Assembly (NCBI RefSeq): GCF_014851395.1 | Contig: NW_024040928.1 | Span: 15,329,012 to 15,393,011 of the forward strand | Length of the DNA: 64,000 nt | Direction of reading: 5' to 3' | From: Micropterus salmoides | Lineage: Eukaryota; Chordata; Actinopteri; Centrarchiformes; Centrarchidae | Shown here: positions 24,239 to 36,911 of the stretch, in pieces | Position numbering within the stretch: the first letter of the stretch is position 1 | Layout: every line of letters starts with the position of its first letter | Program-made: the position numbers and the translations under genes | Notes under the pieces: model-generated | The model's database searches: none | The model's input: the letters and a program-made list of their open reading frames with translations, nothing else | Told to the model about the DNA's origin: nothing

Positions 24239-27200
24239 AGGAGGACAACAGCTGATGGTAAAAGTCACTAATTATGAGAGCAGGTGTAAACTTAATTTAA
24301 CATAAAATCTTGAAAAGGGAGAAACAGCCTAGCTCATAACCCTCATTAAACCGCAAATTTGTCATTTTTATACTTTGGTTTCTGTACAGATTACCCAGGC
24401 GGTATCAATGTTCCCATCTAACTCTTGGAAAGAGAATAAATATTTTTACCAAAATGTCTAATTGTTCGCTCCCTAACCTAAATTTTTACAAGTAGACTTT
24501 AAAGGATAGTAGGAGATGTGAGAGTAACTATGTTTCATTAAGGAGCAGGCTATTTACCTACCTTTATCTACCTTAAACTACCTTATACATATTGTATCTC
24601 ATATGCTGCTGCACTATACTGTCACCCACCACGGGAGAATAACAACATTACCAGAGCCCCAAAGTTTATTAATAAACAGGTAATAAAGTGGCATCCTGTT
24701 TGGAATGAGTGTGGGTGAAAAATACCTACTCTCACCAGAGTAAAGGCAACTCTGACTTATTTGTGACCAACTTGCGGCCTCTTGTGGCTACAATGCAACT
24801 TACAGCTGCTGCAATCAGCAAGAAAACCATATAGGGTGACCGTATTTTTGTTTTCAAAAAAGAGGACATTTGTGGCAGGAGGCAGACAGACACCCACAGT
24901 GGGTGGAAGGTTGGAGCTGGGCGGGGATTCAAGTAATTGGTGGCAGTGTGTATGGCGGGTGGGGGGGGTTATTGAACTGTCGGGCCTACATGTGGGCTTA
25001 GGATTGCTAGTACCTTTATTTGACACTGACACGTAGGTACCCTCCCACACACACACACACACACACACACAATTTATATGACAACAATATGTTTTGTAAA
25101 GCAGAACAAGGGGAATGTGCTGCTCTCAAGAAGAAAGAAGCAAATATTCGTAAAATCGTTTCCTGGTTCTCACAAAATCTACATTTGTCCACTGCAGAGG
25201 CATTATCCACCTGGAGGTGCAACTACTATAAAGCTGTGTATTACAATATTATAACAATGAATAAAAAGTTTAATGTTAGTATAATACTAATATATTTATA
25301 GGTTACACTTTCTTTGACTGATCTGCCAACAGATTGTTTATTATATTGTTTATTATATAGCTTACTGGTTGAGATTCAACAATTCCACTGACTCACAAAC
25401 AAACCTGTTTTCTTTCTTGATTTAGATTAGAGACAATATTAGTGTAAAATAATAGTAGGCTATCATATATAGCTTACCACTACAGCAGTTTCATTATGGT
25501 ATGTTGTTCTCATTTATTAAATCCTTGTGCATGAATATGGTCTACAGGGTGGTTAGTCTCTAATTTGTTGTTAACAAGTGCTAACTTGTCAATAATCATA
25601 ACCATTCATGCAGAACAAGTTCAACATTTCAAGTCAACCCGTTTTTAATGTCCTGCCCTATCCAGGCTGTTGGTCGGTTCACAATAAGTGACACTGATGA
25701 GCAACTTTACGCACACGCTTGTATAGAAAGCACACGATTTTCTTCCTACTCCATCTCAGCTGGTGAAGAGGACAGAGAAGGAAACATTACATTTTTTATC
25801 TTCTCCAATGAGAAAACTGCACTGCCACTATGCTTCTGTCCATGTCTTAAAATCTACCGGAAACAAGTTCAGGCAGATACGCAAATTTATTCAACGAGTT
25901 GTTGAAAGGCATTCTGCGATATCATTAAATAAGGGCGAGCTGGTGTTTTGGGTTAAAGACAACTGGACACAACAAAAAGGACAGTCTGGGAAGGAAGACT
26001 GCAAATACTGCAGGGTGTGTCACAACTATCAGCTCCAAGGGAAACAATATGTTTTTATGTTCTATTTTGGAAAAAGTCCATGGAATGTGGTTTGTGAGAT
26101 ATCCTGTGGGAGATGCTGTGTGAGTGTGAAACACTGACATTGCTGACATGAGACCTTGAATCCTTTTACACCCAGTGTGAATTATGTTCTGCTTCTCTGA
26201 CATTAAGTCAATGTTTCAGAGCCCAAATAGGACACAATTGGTTCTCCCTTATGCATGTGTCTACATTTCGAGTGGGCTATATATAGAGATAAGAGTTACA
26301 AGAGAAATATAAATAGAGTAACTCAAATCCGTTACAGCATGATTAAAATGTTTGGATGACTGCAAATGGTAGCCGCAGCAAGAGCAGTGACGTATACTGG
26401 AAGTAGTCTACAGGACTTCAGATCCATCTATCTGCCTCGTTATCTTTTTTCAGTTTAATTCACTTCCTTGTTATTGCACACTGTGGGTCTCTATTTTTGT
26501 CTATCTGGATTCCTTAAGTTTTGTTTTTTGTTTTTAACCTTACCTGCACCATTAGTCTACAGCGGGGTAAAACTCAAAGTAAGGGAAAAAAGTAAGACCA
26601 CAAATTGCACCACCCAAACACCACGGCACAGATCCCATTCCCAACTGATACCATGGATACCGTTCAATCCTTTCACTGCATTTTTCTTTTTCATAAATTT
26701 AAGTTAGATGTGGAACATTGTGTTCTAAAAGGAGTAGGAGAGGATGTTAAGGAGGTTAAGGAGGGAACAGGGAGTTAGCGCATTTATCCTTCAGTATTTA
26801 TCACCATCTGCAACATTAAACCTTTGATATCTGACATAGCGGTTATAATGCTTCTTATTCTAGTCTCCAAAAAATAAAATAGAAATGACTTCACACAAAA
26901 CTTTGTGGGCATTTTGTATTGGGTTAACAAACAGTAAATAGTTCACTGATAGGCCTTCAGCAGCCACTAAAGACAAACCGTGCTGATAGGCCAATGTGTT
27001 GTGATTAATGCCAGGGATGCTTTAGATGCCAGACTGTTAATAGTCAATTTGCATGATCCATCTCATATACATTGCACATCTCTTGATCTTTAGTCATGTG
27101 GAGAATGCTTATTTTATATTTAGCAAAGGTAGCAGTCTGCACTCTGCTGTCTGCCATCTTGTTTATTTTTCTTCAGATGTAGGTAGGCTTGTTGTTTCAG

Positions 27201-28840
27201 TCAGTTTGGGATCAATGGTCAGTTGTCCTAAACTAACATGACCCATCTTGACCTCCCAGAGCTGCACTATACAATACACCTATAAAGGGTGCGGTCCCCA
27301 GCATGTGCCACTAATTGTTAGAGTGTTGCTAGGTGTTCACTCAAACATTCAGACACTTCAGCAGGAGATTTCAGGTGATTTAGCATCTCCTTTTTGAAGT
27401 CATCTGTTTAAAATGTGTTTTGTTTGAATGATAATCTAAAGACGCAGCCCTTAATGGCATATTGTTGGAGACCAAATACCTAATTCTTTGTCCAAGCTTC
27501 TCTTAATCATCACTGGAGGAATTATCCGGTCTATTACTTAACAATCAGTCCTTTACCTGGAGCTGGATTAGCAACTGCGCAAAGGCTTTTAAGGCCCTAG
27601 AACTCCAGGGACCCTAAAAGCCCCAGGTGTGTTAATTGTTTAATTTCAAATTCGTGTAAAATTTTCACAGTACAAGTAAGACGTGTAAAATCTAGTGTAG
27701 CCCCAAAACATGTTTTCTGCACCTGGGACCTCTAACATGTTGGTCTGCCCATGGTTGCAGCAGAGTAGAAGATGCAGAGAAACAAATACACAATTATCTA
27801 GAAAACATGTAACACTCTCACGTAATTCTCTCACTCTCTTACGTAAAGCATAAAATGCTAAGAGGAAAAAACAATCTGTCAATCACAAGCTAAACAATTC
27901 ACAACAGAAAAAGGGAGGAAGCTGCAACACAAGATTTGGCAGAACTTAGCTTCAAAGCACTACAATCAGGAGAAAGAAATGACAAGGGATTAGTGAATGC
28001 CAGTAAAGTAAAATTGTATTTTTAAGAGTAAAACCATGATGATAATTTCAAAACGAGATAAAACTCATAATTAGTCATTATTGGAGAGGTAAAGGAATGA
28101 AAAAGGTAAAGCTTTTTGGGTAAAATTATCTCATAATCTCCCTGTCACACTAAAGATACGTGACTTCTTTATACCCCATGGATGAGAGAGAGAGATACGT
28201 TCTACTAACTAAAATACTAATGGGCACATCAACAACTGTGTGATGAAGCAGGGTCCATCAGTTTGCCTGCGGCATCCTCATGCCTGGCTTGAAGCCAGTG
28301 CAGCTGTTTGGTGAAGCTCATGGTTTGGGCTTTGGCAGTGTGAAAAAAAAGTTCATACTGGGACACAAAAACTTGTAGGCATTTCGTTAAGCTTTGTTGA
28401 ACCTACAGTGGGTTCACATTATAAGACAGGATGCCTTTAGGTGCCCTAAAATACTACGAGAGGCAGATTCAATCTACTAGCTAAGGCCATGGCCACAGTA
28501 AATGGATGCTTTTGAAAGCACAAATTCTTCTTTGTTTTGTTCTTTCATCCGCACTGAGCTAGTGTTTCCCACCCACAAAAACTCACCTTTTCTAAAATGC
28601 TACTCTAAGGGGGCAGCTTTGAAAACACCGGCCTCACCTAATAGAGTGGTTGGACGAGAAAGCAGCTTTTCAGAAAAATAAGACATTTTACAACCTTTTG
28701 CAGCATGTAAACACGCCTTCTCACGTCCTTTAACTTGAATCGCTTCTTTGAACCTCAGCTTCTTCCTCCTACAACACAAGGGAGGTATCAAGGCATCCCA
28801 CTTTTGCCAAAAGGGACATTCCTCCTCGCTCCAGCAATAT
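24239..28840. other. Non-coding stretch
   Basis: No supported gene. 'agggtgaccgtatttttgtt' near 24834 resembles the end of a common vertebrate DNA element but no partner end was found. CA tract at 25047-25070. A 124-codon Cys-containing open frame at 25763-26137 has no recognisable domain and no splice context, so I do not call it. Confidence 0.55.
25047..25070. repeat. (CA)12 microsatellite
   Basis: Perfect CA run. Confidence 0.95.
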
Positions 28841-28847
28841 TTTGCAG

Positions 28848-28867
28848 TGACGTCAGCCTATTTATAA
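28848..28867. promoter_or_regulatory. CRE plus MEF2/TATA-like site pair (candidate)
   Basis: A perfect palindromic cAMP-response element TGACGTCA at 28848-28855 is followed two bases later by CTATTTATAA at 28858-28867, which fits the MEF2 consensus YTAWWWWTAR and also resembles a TATA box. It lies about 7.9 kb upstream of the pomc promoter in gene-free DNA. Function is inference. Confidence 0.3.
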
Positions 28868-31800
28868 CACACAGTTGCATAACCTGATACTGAGCGTGGA
28901 AGGGGTTGCTCTGGATAATGAGAAATGCTGCAAATACTTCACATAAAGTCTGTAATTGGTTTGTTACAGTAAGTCTATCCATTGCAAGCTTAGGTGGTCC
29001 ATCATGGGACAAACAGCCTAAATAGTCTATGTAATATCATCCTCTGCAGTTTTGGGGCGAAATAATTGGACTCTGAGATACACTTGGAAATGGGCATCAC
29101 AAATAGAAGATCGCTAATGACTAAACAGTAAAAAGGTGGCATTCTATTTTTATGATTCATGTATTATATAAATCACAAACACCAAATAAATGGAAAAATG
29201 AGGAACCATCTGACACATAAATGGGATTCTTTTAAATCTATGCACGGCTGTTATCTGTTCTTTTTTTTGTTCTGTTCTGATATACAGTTTGACAAAAGGT
29301 GTCGCAGTGACGGTCATTTTACAGCAGCATTCGTTTTAAGTGTTCAAGGTCAAATAAGTTCAGCTTGTTGCCAGCTCTGTTGCCAGGAGATTAATTAAAC
29401 TGTGTCAAATGCCTTGGGTGTGTGTTGTTGTTGTTTTTTTGTTTGTTTGTTTTTTTGGCATTTTGAGGGTCATGTTTGGAAATTCATAAAAATGCTGGTG
29501 GTCTTTGTCAAATTCTAGAAATGTCAGCTATCAAAAGATTTCCTGTGACGAGGTTGTGAATAACTCATCTGTGGCATTCACAGAGCTGTTTATATGGACA
29601 GTAAAGCCAAACCCACTTAAAAAGGAAACAGATCACATGAAAAGATCAAAACCAGTGCAGCCAAAGTCTGAGTGCCAAAGACCTCCATTGTTGTCAAATC
29701 ATGTGTCACCTTGGGCAGAGGAAATTCAGTGAAAGTAGGTAATGAGCAATCCCTTTTCTATGACCTCTCACCGATTTTAGCAAGACAGCATCCTCAAGAA
29801 CTTCTTGAGAATGCACATCAAGGTCTTAAAGACTGCGGGATTCAGCAAAGAAGTGCCACATTTAAAGAACATTCACAGTGATGGGAGATATAAGTCAGTG
29901 TCTGGGTTACAGGCTGCAAGACAGACAAGGGAGATAGGGATTTATAGAAAATCCCCTAGGATTCAAAATCAGAGAGAACCTCACAGTGAGATGGACCATG
30001 ATTGATACCCTGGAGAAGGTTATTAGTCGTTACAGTCAGGGTGCAATTGGATATGATCAAACACAAGCAAACAGTTAACAAATCCAGCTCAACTCACAGT
30101 CGGAAAACTCACTTGTTCTGGAGCTTTCAGCCAGTCTTCTTCAGCCAATGTAGTTTGCTCAATAGTTGAACTGTAGATATTCACACTATTCACACTTTGG
30201 GACTCCATCTCACCCAAGTTGGATTAAAAGTTGACAATTCGTTTTAGACTGTGAAATACAGTCCAAAGCTCCATTTCAAGAGCATAAGGAGACCTTGATT
30301 TTGCTGTTAACAAGTTCAAGAATGAACAAAATAAGCAGTAATGCCTTACCTTGATGTCTTCCCTTCAGTGCCCTCTAGTGATGACATTTTCTGTCACTTC
30401 TTGTAAATTAACAGGAAAAAACAGCAATAAATAAGTAAATAAATCAACAACAACAATTTGAGGCAGGATTGTTTGCAAATTGCCTGTTCATGTGTGTACT
30501 GGCGATGGCTTTGTGAATTCTGACATTAATAAAACCTAATAAAACAAAGAAGTGATTTAGGAGTGTGCTTTTAGGGAACAATCCAGAGACAGTGGTATGG
30601 TGGGAGCGCCGTCTGTAACAACATTTCTTAAGTTTTTGTGAATTTCTAACAAGAGATAAATCCACATTAGGGTGGACATGAACTCAGTAAGCTAAATATC
30701 ACTGCGTTTAAATCCGGGTGGTCTTTGATTTGAATAATTATATTATATAATAGTAATAATTTCTTACAATGTGCTTACTTAAATGTGTGTTGTTACATTC
30801 CCGATGACAGATTGGAAGGTCAAGAATGCAAGAAACAAACTGATACCATAACTATAACATGGTTAAAGCATTCTAAGCCTTTATTCTACATGTATTATAT
30901 ATGTATTGTTTTCATTCTGAAATCACTTTTATTGTAAGGGAAACCCACAGGCTATTTTGTTTCTTGTATCATCACTGTTGTTGTTATTGTTGTATGGTCT
31001 GGGTTAAATGGTTTCTCTAGTGGTGAAATGTTACTAAGTCCATTTATTCCAGCACAAGGTATCTATTCAAGCCACTTTGACCACATTTCAGGGGGAAGTA
31101 ATGTATTCCACTACATTTTTACAGCTTTAGTTACTTTACAAATTAAGATTTTACATAAATAATCAAAGAGTATAAGAATATCAAATAAAGCTAAAATTAG
31201 TCCAACTATTTTATCGTAATTTTTAATGCAAAGATGCCAAACGTTTCAGCGTCCCAGCTTCTCAATTGTGTGGATATGCCCCTGTAAGTGTTTTGATAAT
31301 TGTTGTTTAGTTCTTATATTCCTCGTCTGTGTCTGTCTCTCAGCCACATTACCTCTCTCCCAAACCAAACCATTGCCATTCTCTTCCTGTCCACCAGATG
31401 CCCTGCATACCTATACCTCAATTATCAATAAATCACTGAAAACATCCTGTCTAGCCTCAGCTGCCTGCACTTTGGTCCTTCCCCTGTTGCCTCTCTCCCT
31501 CACCCTCATGACAGAAGTTTTACAAACCAAGCATCCATAATGAAATGAATTATCAGTTGCAGCCTTACATAAAATAGCTGAAAGGTAACTCCACTACGGT
31601 ACAATTCTACTCATACATTAAAGCATCAGTGATAGTAAACACAATAGATAATAATGTATAATATCAGTTAAATCTTCTGTATTGAGAACTTTTATTTTTG
31701 ATTATACTTGAGTACATTTACCTAAGTAACATTTTTGATGCATGATATTTTACAGTGTAGTACTTTTACTTAAGTAAATGATCTGAATACTTTCTCCTCC

Positions 31801-32067
31801 GCTGTCTCTATCTGTCCAAATTTTATCAGAACATGAAGTTTATCATTGTGGGATTCTAGCACAGTTAATTGAGGCATTTGGCTTATTCTTAAGTGATGTG
31901 ATAGCAGCTGCAGTTTAGAGGTTGCTCACATGATTATACGCTGAGCCGCCTTTCATCGCTGAGAGTGGTCTTTGTATCAGGCACTGTTCATGTGAGTGTC
32001 AGACAAATAGCGTCACGCAGACCCGGCGTACTACTGTTTTTGAGCAAACACCATATTGAAGTTAACA
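28868..32067. other. Non-coding stretch
   Basis: No gene or defined repeat supported. T/G-rich simple sequence near 29425-29456. Confidence 0.6.
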
Positions 32068-32069
32068 TA

Positions 32070-33280
32070 CACCCACCTAAAGGATTATTAGGAACACCTG
32101 TTCAATTTCTCATTAATGCAATTATCTAATCAACCAATCACATGGCAGTTGCTTCAATGCATTTAGGGGTGTGGTCCTGGTCAAGACAATCTCCTGAATT
32201 CCAAACTTAATGTCAGAATGGGAAAGAAAGGTGATTTAAGCAATTTTGAGCGTGGCATGGTTGTTGGTGCCAGACGGGCCGGTCTGAGTATTTCACAATC
32301 TGCTCAGTTACTGGGATTTTCACGCACAACCATTTCTAGGGTTTACAAAGAATGGTGTGAAAAGGGAAAAACATCCAGTATGCGGCAGTCCTGTGGGCGA
32401 AAATGCCTTGTTGATGCTAGAGGTCAGAGGAGAATGGGACTGATTCAAGCTGATAGAAGAGCAACTTTGACTGAAATAACCACTTGTTACAACCGAGGTA
32501 TGCAGCAAAGCATTTGTGAAGCCACAACACGCACAACCTTGAGGCGGATGGGCTACAACAGCAGAAGACCCCACCGGGTACCACTCATCTCCACTACAAA
32601 TAGGAAAAAGAGGCTACAATTTGCAAGAGCTCACCAAAATTGGACAGTTGAAGACTGGAAAAATGTTGCCTGGTCTGATGAGTCTCGATTTCTGTTGAGA
32701 CATTCAGATGGTAGAGTCAGAATTTGGCGTAAACAGAATGAGAACATGGATCCATCATGCCTTGTTACCACTGTGCAGGCTGCTGGTGGTGGTGTAATGG
32801 TGTGGGGGATGTTTTCTTGGCACACTTTAGGCCCCTTGGTGCCAATTGGGCATCATTTAAATGCCACGGCCTACCTGAGCATTGTTTCTGACCATGTCCA
32901 TCCCTTTATGGCCACCATGTACCCATCCTCTGATGGCTACTTCCAGCAGGATAATGCACCATGTCACAAAGCTCGAATCATTTCAAATTGGTTTCTTGAA
33001 CATGACAATGAGTTCACTGTACTAAAATGGCCCCCACAGTCACCAGATCTCAACCCAATAGATGGGATGTGGTGGAACGGGAGCTTCGTGCCCTGGATGT
33101 GCATCCCACAAATCTCCATCAACTGCAAGATGCTATCCTATCAATATGGGCCAACATTTCTAAAGAATGCTTTCAGCACCTTGTTGAATCAATGCCACGT
33201 AGAATTAAGGCAGTTCTGAAGGCGAAAGGGGGTCAAACACAGTATTAGTATGGTGTTCCTAATAATCCTTTAGGTGAGTG
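32070..33280 (+). mobile_element. Tc1/mariner transposon, 1211 bp, DD36E-type spacing
   Basis: Terminal inverted repeats of 29 bp (CACCCACCTAAAGGATTATT... and the inverse of CACTCACCTAAAGGATTATT...) differ at one base. The element is flanked by TA on both sides (32068-32069 and 33281-33282), the Tc1/mariner target duplication. It encodes one transposase reading frame, which is broken. The near-identical ends suggest a fairly young copy. Confidence 0.95.
32218..33248 (+). pseudogene. Tc1/mariner transposase, frameshifted and lacking the catalytic Glu
   Basis: From ATG 32218 the frame holds two helix-turn-helix regions (the first at about residues 6-46, LSISQSAQLLGFSRTTISRV) and the DDE core: Asp154 in WSDESRF and Asp245 in QQDNAPCH. 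The third acid is expected 36 residues later, in the motif NPIE-LW. Instead the frame reads NPI-Asp at codon 282 (33061-33063) and shifts. The remaining C-terminal text (WDVVERELRALDVHP... to GGQTQY) resumes in another frame and stops at 33246-33248, the position expected for the family. Comparison with relatives I remember suggests loss of 7 nt at about 33062. The 36-residue spacing fits the DD36E group of Tc1/mariner rather than classical DD34E. The first frame runs on to 33219 only by chance. Confidence 0.9.
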
Positions 33281-33282
33281 TA

Positions 33283-36088
33283 TATATCCTCATGTCCTCC
33301 TCGCAGTTTGAGGTCATAATGATGTGTGTGAAAAAACATTTCATGTATTTGAACATTGCATATTAAGACAAATGCTGTCTCAATATTACCACAATATACC
33401 ACTTAGTGCAGAAAACAGGCTGTATGTCGTTTCCAACTGCATCTGCAGAAGTGAGATCTGAAAATATCAGTCTTCTGCCTGCATAGTCACTAAAACCTCT
33501 GCAGGTTGATGAGATGATACTACTTGTAAACATGGCAGTTGGTTAAATGGCAGAGTCTTTATTAGGCTGTGATTCACATCCTGCACAGCCTTGTCTGGGG
33601 GTTGCATTATTATTACAACATCAACAGGGAGATGAATTACACCCCTAAGTGCTGTTGAAATGCATCATCTCCATTTGTTTTTAACCTTTGTTTATCCATC
33701 GAAGAGGTGGCTTAGCAAGCATGCTCTTTTTGTTTTAGCATTTTTGTCCAGTAATGACTCGATTTCACAAGCAGCAGCTGACCAGAACCAACATGCAGAG
33801 AAAGGCCACATGGAGATTAAGAGTTAAATCGATAGAAGCTGTGGCACTTGCTGCTGAATTACTCCCTCTTCAGACTCTCCACTTTCAGATCTAAATAATA
33901 TTAAATCTAATTACTAACACATAAAAGTTACATTTTCTTTTACAATTGTCAAAGCTGCAAATCAAACAGCCTTGCTAAGTCCTGCAGCACAATGATGCTA
34001 TTTGTTATGTAACAAATGCAATTTGTATATTGGAGTAGCAGCCCTTTAGCAACCAAAGCTTTTTGCCTGTTTTCTGTTTCTTATGCTGACTTATTTTAAT
34101 CCTATCTGCATATTAGTTAATGTTTCTTAATGTAAAGTTACAACAGCCCCTTTTTGCACCATTTAAAATGTGTGCAGATGATATTCAGAAAATCTAGATG
34201 TCATTACTGCAAGGTCCTGCACAAAAAAAGTTCCACATGGAGGTAATATTAGATTGTGGTTGTAAAAAACAAAAGGAGGGGCATTAAACTGTTTTTAAAT
34301 CTATACATTTCATGAAAACAGAACATAAGGAAATGCCAGAGAAAACAAATTTCCAATCAGACATCACAAAACTTAAATAATCCATCGGTGAACTGAAGAT
34401 GGATTGAGAAATCACACAGAGAGAGACCATTGTGAAGTGTAAATCAAAATGTCAGTTGGGTAACGAAGGGCAGTTTCTTATTTTTATAGGAAGGCCAGAG
34501 GAGCAGCGCCTTTCAAAAGTGTGTGATGGGTCGCAGGTTTTATTTATGCTTGCTTGTGCAACATGAGGTCAATGAAAGGGGTCGACTAGGGAGAAACAAT
34601 TTTCAAGATCTCACTTTTAAAGGGATATTTAAAGTGTTTAATATATTGTTAAATAGAATATATAATGTCTCCATATGTCTTTTTCATGTTTTTACTGTTA
34701 TTAATTATCAAATAAAGAATCCACAATTCCTACATATTTTTTGGTTTGTTTACTAAATTCAGTATTCTGTTCATCTTTGCCCCAAAGCCACTTTAGAAAA
34801 CAACCTTTGTTCTCATTAATGCAACAATATGCACTGACGCCTGGGAAACGGTCAGTTTGTTTTTTGTTAGAGATGAAAAGACATGACGTTCAAGTTACGA
34901 TACATATAACGGATGGAATGTTGTGAACAAAGTGTCTCGTCAACTTCACCCAACTTAACAACTCTTCAAGATTTGCTGTGTCTGCTGCTTGGCTGGTTTT
35001 TTGGTGCAGATCTGCACTGTCAAAGAAAAGTTTTATAGTCCGAGGAAATGTGAATTATACGCCCTCCGCATTTATTATTTTCTAACTTAACCTTGTTTTC
35101 ATTTCAAATTGAACACCTTTTAGACCCCTTTTAGGTATCTCGTGGTTCACTTATCCTTTTTCTATCCTTCCAGGATTTGACATTTGACTTAAAAGGGCCT
35201 CACAGCTTTTTCAACAACAAAGTATTTCTTAAACATAAAGTGTCATTCATTTCAAGATAGTAAGTCATTCCCTTTCTGAGAACACTTTCAGTATTGCTTG
35301 ATGTTTTGACATTATTCATTTTTCCTTGTATGTTAGTAATTAGTCTTCTTAATCAATATATACACATTTTGCATGTCATTTGGAGTAACGGTCTTTATTG
35401 TCCAAGGGGGAAGTTATTTCCATTATCTGCACATATACATTAATGTACACATGTACATGTCTATTTAATGTGTATATATATTTGCATATTGTTTAATTTA
35501 GGAGTGCTATGGCAGAAGGGACAAAACTGTCTTCAATTAAATTAGAAAAGGATTATAACATACTATGTTTAAGTTACAACAGATCGCAATCATTTCATTT
35601 AAAATAATTAGCATGATTAATATTTTCTATATTTATTCACACATTTTAATAAAAAAAAAAAACTTGATTGCGCTGTACTGGTTAACTAGTTTGCGGGTAG
35701 CAGGTACCTGCTGCAATGTCAATGTTTTATTGGCAAATAATTACCGTCTCAGTATTTACTTTCTTCAATTGTATGTATTGTAATTATGAGTCTTTAATTA
35801 TTTAGCGACTTTTTCCTTTTAAAGACACAGTGAAGGAAGGATGAATGAACATGTTTTGAGGACACTGCAAAATGACATGAAATTTACAGTCTTAGAAAAG
35901 TGGTAGAAATTAACAAAACACTTTTTTTTTAGACTTTGTTATGCATACTCTGTGTGGCTCATCCTTGTATATTACTCCATAAAAAATCTGTAGCAAACAG
36001 GAAGCTGAATGTGTATGGTACTGGCATTTAACAGATGAATGCAAAGTGATTTTCTTTTCAACAGCACAGACCTTCCTTTTTTAAAGTA

Positions 36089-36092
<4 letters not shown>
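33283..36092. other. Non-coding region upstream of pomc
   Basis: AT-rich, with no supported gene or bounded repeat. It may contain distal pomc control elements but nothing specific can be shown. Confidence 0.6.

Positions 36093-36161
<69 letters not shown>
36093..36161. repeat. (TG)34 microsatellite upstream of pomc promoter
   Basis: Perfect run of about 34 TG units, ending about 560 bp upstream of the pomc TATA box. Confidence 0.98.
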
Positions 36162-36163
<2 letters not shown>

Positions 36164-36568
36164 CTTCTCCATTCAAGGTGTAGCCATGACGTGCAACCAG
36201 TGAGTCAGGCCTTCCTAATGAAGTTTCCACACAGGGATACATGCACACCTTGTAAACGAGAACTGGCGAAAAACGATCCAATCAGTCCAATTGATTTTGC
36301 ACACTTCACTCCGGCTAAAGGATGCTGATCTCAGTGATTAGGACTGACCTTTGGGGGATTTGGAACCAGGATTGACAGGGGTCCAGTGATGAGCTGCAGT
36401 TGCTTTTATCAGTGTATGATATTGTAAGCAAGCACTCAAAAAATATACTTGACAGCAGTCAAACATCCGAATAATCAAGGCTTAAAGGCTCTTGAGAATG
36501 CAACCCCAAGAGGAAGAGGAGGGCAGCAAGTTAACAACTACTTTCCTAATGCTTCACCTGTTGTCCGG

Positions 36569-36730
36569 TGACGTGAGCTGCACCATTGATTAAAAGTGCG
36601 TGGGTGGTCTTTATACCAGCCACATACACAAACTCACACTCCCCATTCAGAAAGGAGCAGGAGACCCTTTACCTCAATCACACCCTGAGGCCTTGAGACT
36701 CCAAGCTCCATACCTTACGCGTCTATAAAA
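36569..36730 (+). promoter_or_regulatory. pomcb: pomc core promoter (CRE-like site, TATA box)
   Basis: TATAAAA at 36724-36730 precedes the presumed transcription start (about 36755) at normal spacing. TGACGTGA at 36569-36576 is one base from a consensus CRE, which would fit the cAMP/CRH control known for POMC genes. No convincing Tpit/Pitx composite site was identified by eye. Confidence 0.65.
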
Positions 36731-36754
36731 AGAGCTTTCCTCCGCTAAAGAAGA

Positions 36755-36911
36755 ACCAGCAGACCCTCTCCTACTGAGCATTTCATCACAGAGCAGAGAG
36801 AGAGCAGAAGAGGAGGAGAGGGATCACAGATAAGAGTCGTCACTCTGGAAGATCTGTGGACAAACGGAGGGAGTAAAGCAAGAAGAGAGGAAAAGAAAGA
36901 ATTTGGAAAAG
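36755..36911 (+). other. pomcb: pomc exon 1 (non-coding)
   Basis: Purine-rich leader between the TATA box and donor GTAAAA at 36912; it contains no ATG. The start is estimated from TATA spacing. A non-coding first exon is the rule for vertebrate POMC. Confidence 0.65.

Noticed and set aside
25763..26137. 124-codon open frame with several Cys
   Set aside because: The Cys spacing does not fit a known finger or knottin that I recognise, there is no promoter or splice context, and the region is AT-rich non-coding.
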